This document shows, one piece after another, positions 63,643 to 64,000 of a DNA stretch of 64,000 nt. Both the position numbers and the translations under genes were made by a program. Every line of letters starts with the position of its first letter. Position 1 is the first letter of the stretch. The notes below the pieces were generated by a model. It saw nothing but the letters and a program-made list of their open reading frames with translations, searched no databases and was not told the origin of the DNA. Location: positions 434,001 to 498,000 of the forward strand of contig CAWCWV010000017.1 of NCBI GenBank assembly GCA_963799365.1, given 5' to 3'. This DNA is from Marinirhabdus sp963799365. GTDB lineage: Bacteria > Bacteroidota > Bacteroidia > Flavobacteriales > Flavobacteriaceae.

Positions 63643-64000
63643 ATGAGTAAAGATAAAATTACAGTTCAGACAGAAATAAAAGCACCAATTGAAAAAGTGT
63701 GGGAATTTTATACGCAACCAGAACATTTGACGAAATGGAATTTTGCAAATGACGAATGGTGTTGCCCAAATGCTAAAAATGACCTGCAAAAAGATGGCGA
63801 ATTTAACTTGCGAATGGAGGCAAAAGACGGAAGTATGGGATTTGATTTTACTGGCAAATATGAAAAAGTAGTTCAGAATGAATTAATTGCTTACAAAATT
63901 GCGGACGGACGAAATGTTAAGGTTGAATTTTCAGAACGTGAAAACGAAGTACACCTAAAACAAATATTTGATGCGGAAGGAACAAATTCGGACGAACAAC
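63643..64000 (+). CDS. Cassette 53: AHSA1/SRPBCC-family protein (partial)
   Basis: The gene starts at ATG 63643, 50 bases into the cassette, and is cut by the window end after 119 codons. The pattern VQTEIKAPIEKVWEFYTQPEHLTKWNFA, then GEFNLRMEAKDGSMGFDFTGKYEKVV and VEFSEREN is typical of AHSA1-type START/SRPBCC proteins, which bind hydrophobic ligands or act as stress cofactors. Function here is unknown. Confidence 0.85.
   Translation, partial: MSKDKITVQTEIKAPIEKVWEFYTQPEHLTKWNFANDEWCCPNAKNDLQKDGEFNLRMEAKDGSMGFDFTGKYEKVVQNELIAYKIADGRNVKVEFSERENEVHLKQIFDAEGTNSDEQ

Larger units (their letters stand above)
18367..64000 (+). mobile_element. Integron-like gene-cassette array (53 cassettes, 52 complete attC sites)
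   Basis: From the first G|TT junction to the window end, the DNA is an uninterrupted chain of units, each with 0-2 genes followed by a 115-250-bp imperfect palindrome. Each unit starts with TT plus a variable tetramer and its palindrome starts with the reverse complement of that start followed by AAC, exactly as expected if each unit had once been a circle closed at attC. Outer palindrome arms pair within each site while interiors vary, again like attC. The array has no integrase gene, lies on one strand and continues past the right edge. Cassette numbers used below run left to right. Confidence 0.85.

Noticed and set aside
18367..64000. Prophage, ICE or plasmid
   Set aside because: No structural, packaging, conjugation or replication genes are seen; unit structure and end complementarity fit cassettes instead.
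18248..64000. Hidden integrase gene
   Set aside because: I looked for tyrosine recombinase motifs (R..HxxR..Y) in the larger frames on both strands and found none; the only recombination enzyme is the IS3 transposase.
1..64000. tRNA or rRNA genes
   Set aside because: No cloverleaf sequence with a TTCRANY-type loop or rRNA block was recognised by eye in either strand; a tRNA scan would settle it.

Overview
Organism. The window looks like the chromosome of a marine-type member of the Flavobacteriia (Bacteroidota). Evidence is the low G+C content, a type IX secretion C-terminal sorting domain, DUF6090 and DUF6624 proteins, paired DASH-type and iron-sulfur photolyases, an aerobic kynurenine pathway, and many short Bacteroidota-style lipoproteins (a run of K/L/I followed by SC or GC). 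I name no genus.

Positions 1-18247 are ordinary core genome. They hold lpxK (reverse), a Nif3-family protein with a coiled-coil partner, msrA, a SAM methyltransferase, a light and DNA-repair group (flavin reductase, DUF2256, cryptochrome DASH, FeS-type photolyase), a reverse GNAT/CDGSH pair, and a tryptophan (kynurenine) degradation operon: lipoprotein, kynureninase, kynurenine 3-monooxygenase, RidA-type deaminase, semialdehyde dehydrogenase, SDR, ACMSD-type decarboxylase, O-methyltransferase. Several of these normally intact genes (lpxK, kynU, kmo) carry single-base frameshifts, so part of the frameshifting in this window may be sequence error.

Positions 18367-64000 are entirely different: an integron-like gene-cassette array. 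I count 52 complete attC-like sites and a 53rd cassette cut by the window end. Each cassette starts at a G|TT junction. Its first bases (TT plus RRRY-like) are the reverse complement of the RYYYAAC-like box that opens its own attC. Pairing is good in 51 of 52 cassettes and often extends to 9-12 bases. The sites fall into at least six imperfect-palindrome families: A about 210 bp, B 119-126 bp, C about 190 bp, D about 130-160 bp, E 125 bp, F 115-125 bp. Two further sites are unusual. No tyrosine integrase lies in the window, so this is a CALIN-like array or the distal part of a chromosomal integron. The left end (18248-18366) has two perfect 20-bp direct repeats just before the first junction and is a candidate attI-like site.

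Cargo. Nearly all cassette genes face the same way (+); the main exception is a 527-residue T9SS-exported repeat protein on the minus strand. Contents include three toxin-antitoxin modules, a C5-methyltransferase with a BsuBI/PstI-like endonuclease, a decayed Eco57I-like restriction-modification gene, a DUF262 (GmrSD-like) protein with a partner, an Imm26-like protein, a HEAT-repeat protein, a uracil-glycosylase-fold protein, DUF4288, VOC, DJ-1/PfpI, SnoaL-like and AHSA1 proteins, and a striking number of lipoproteins and small membrane proteins of unknown function. One IS3-family element has inserted into a cassette. A 359-bp cassette with no long ORF occurs twelve times, including runs of three and four in tandem.
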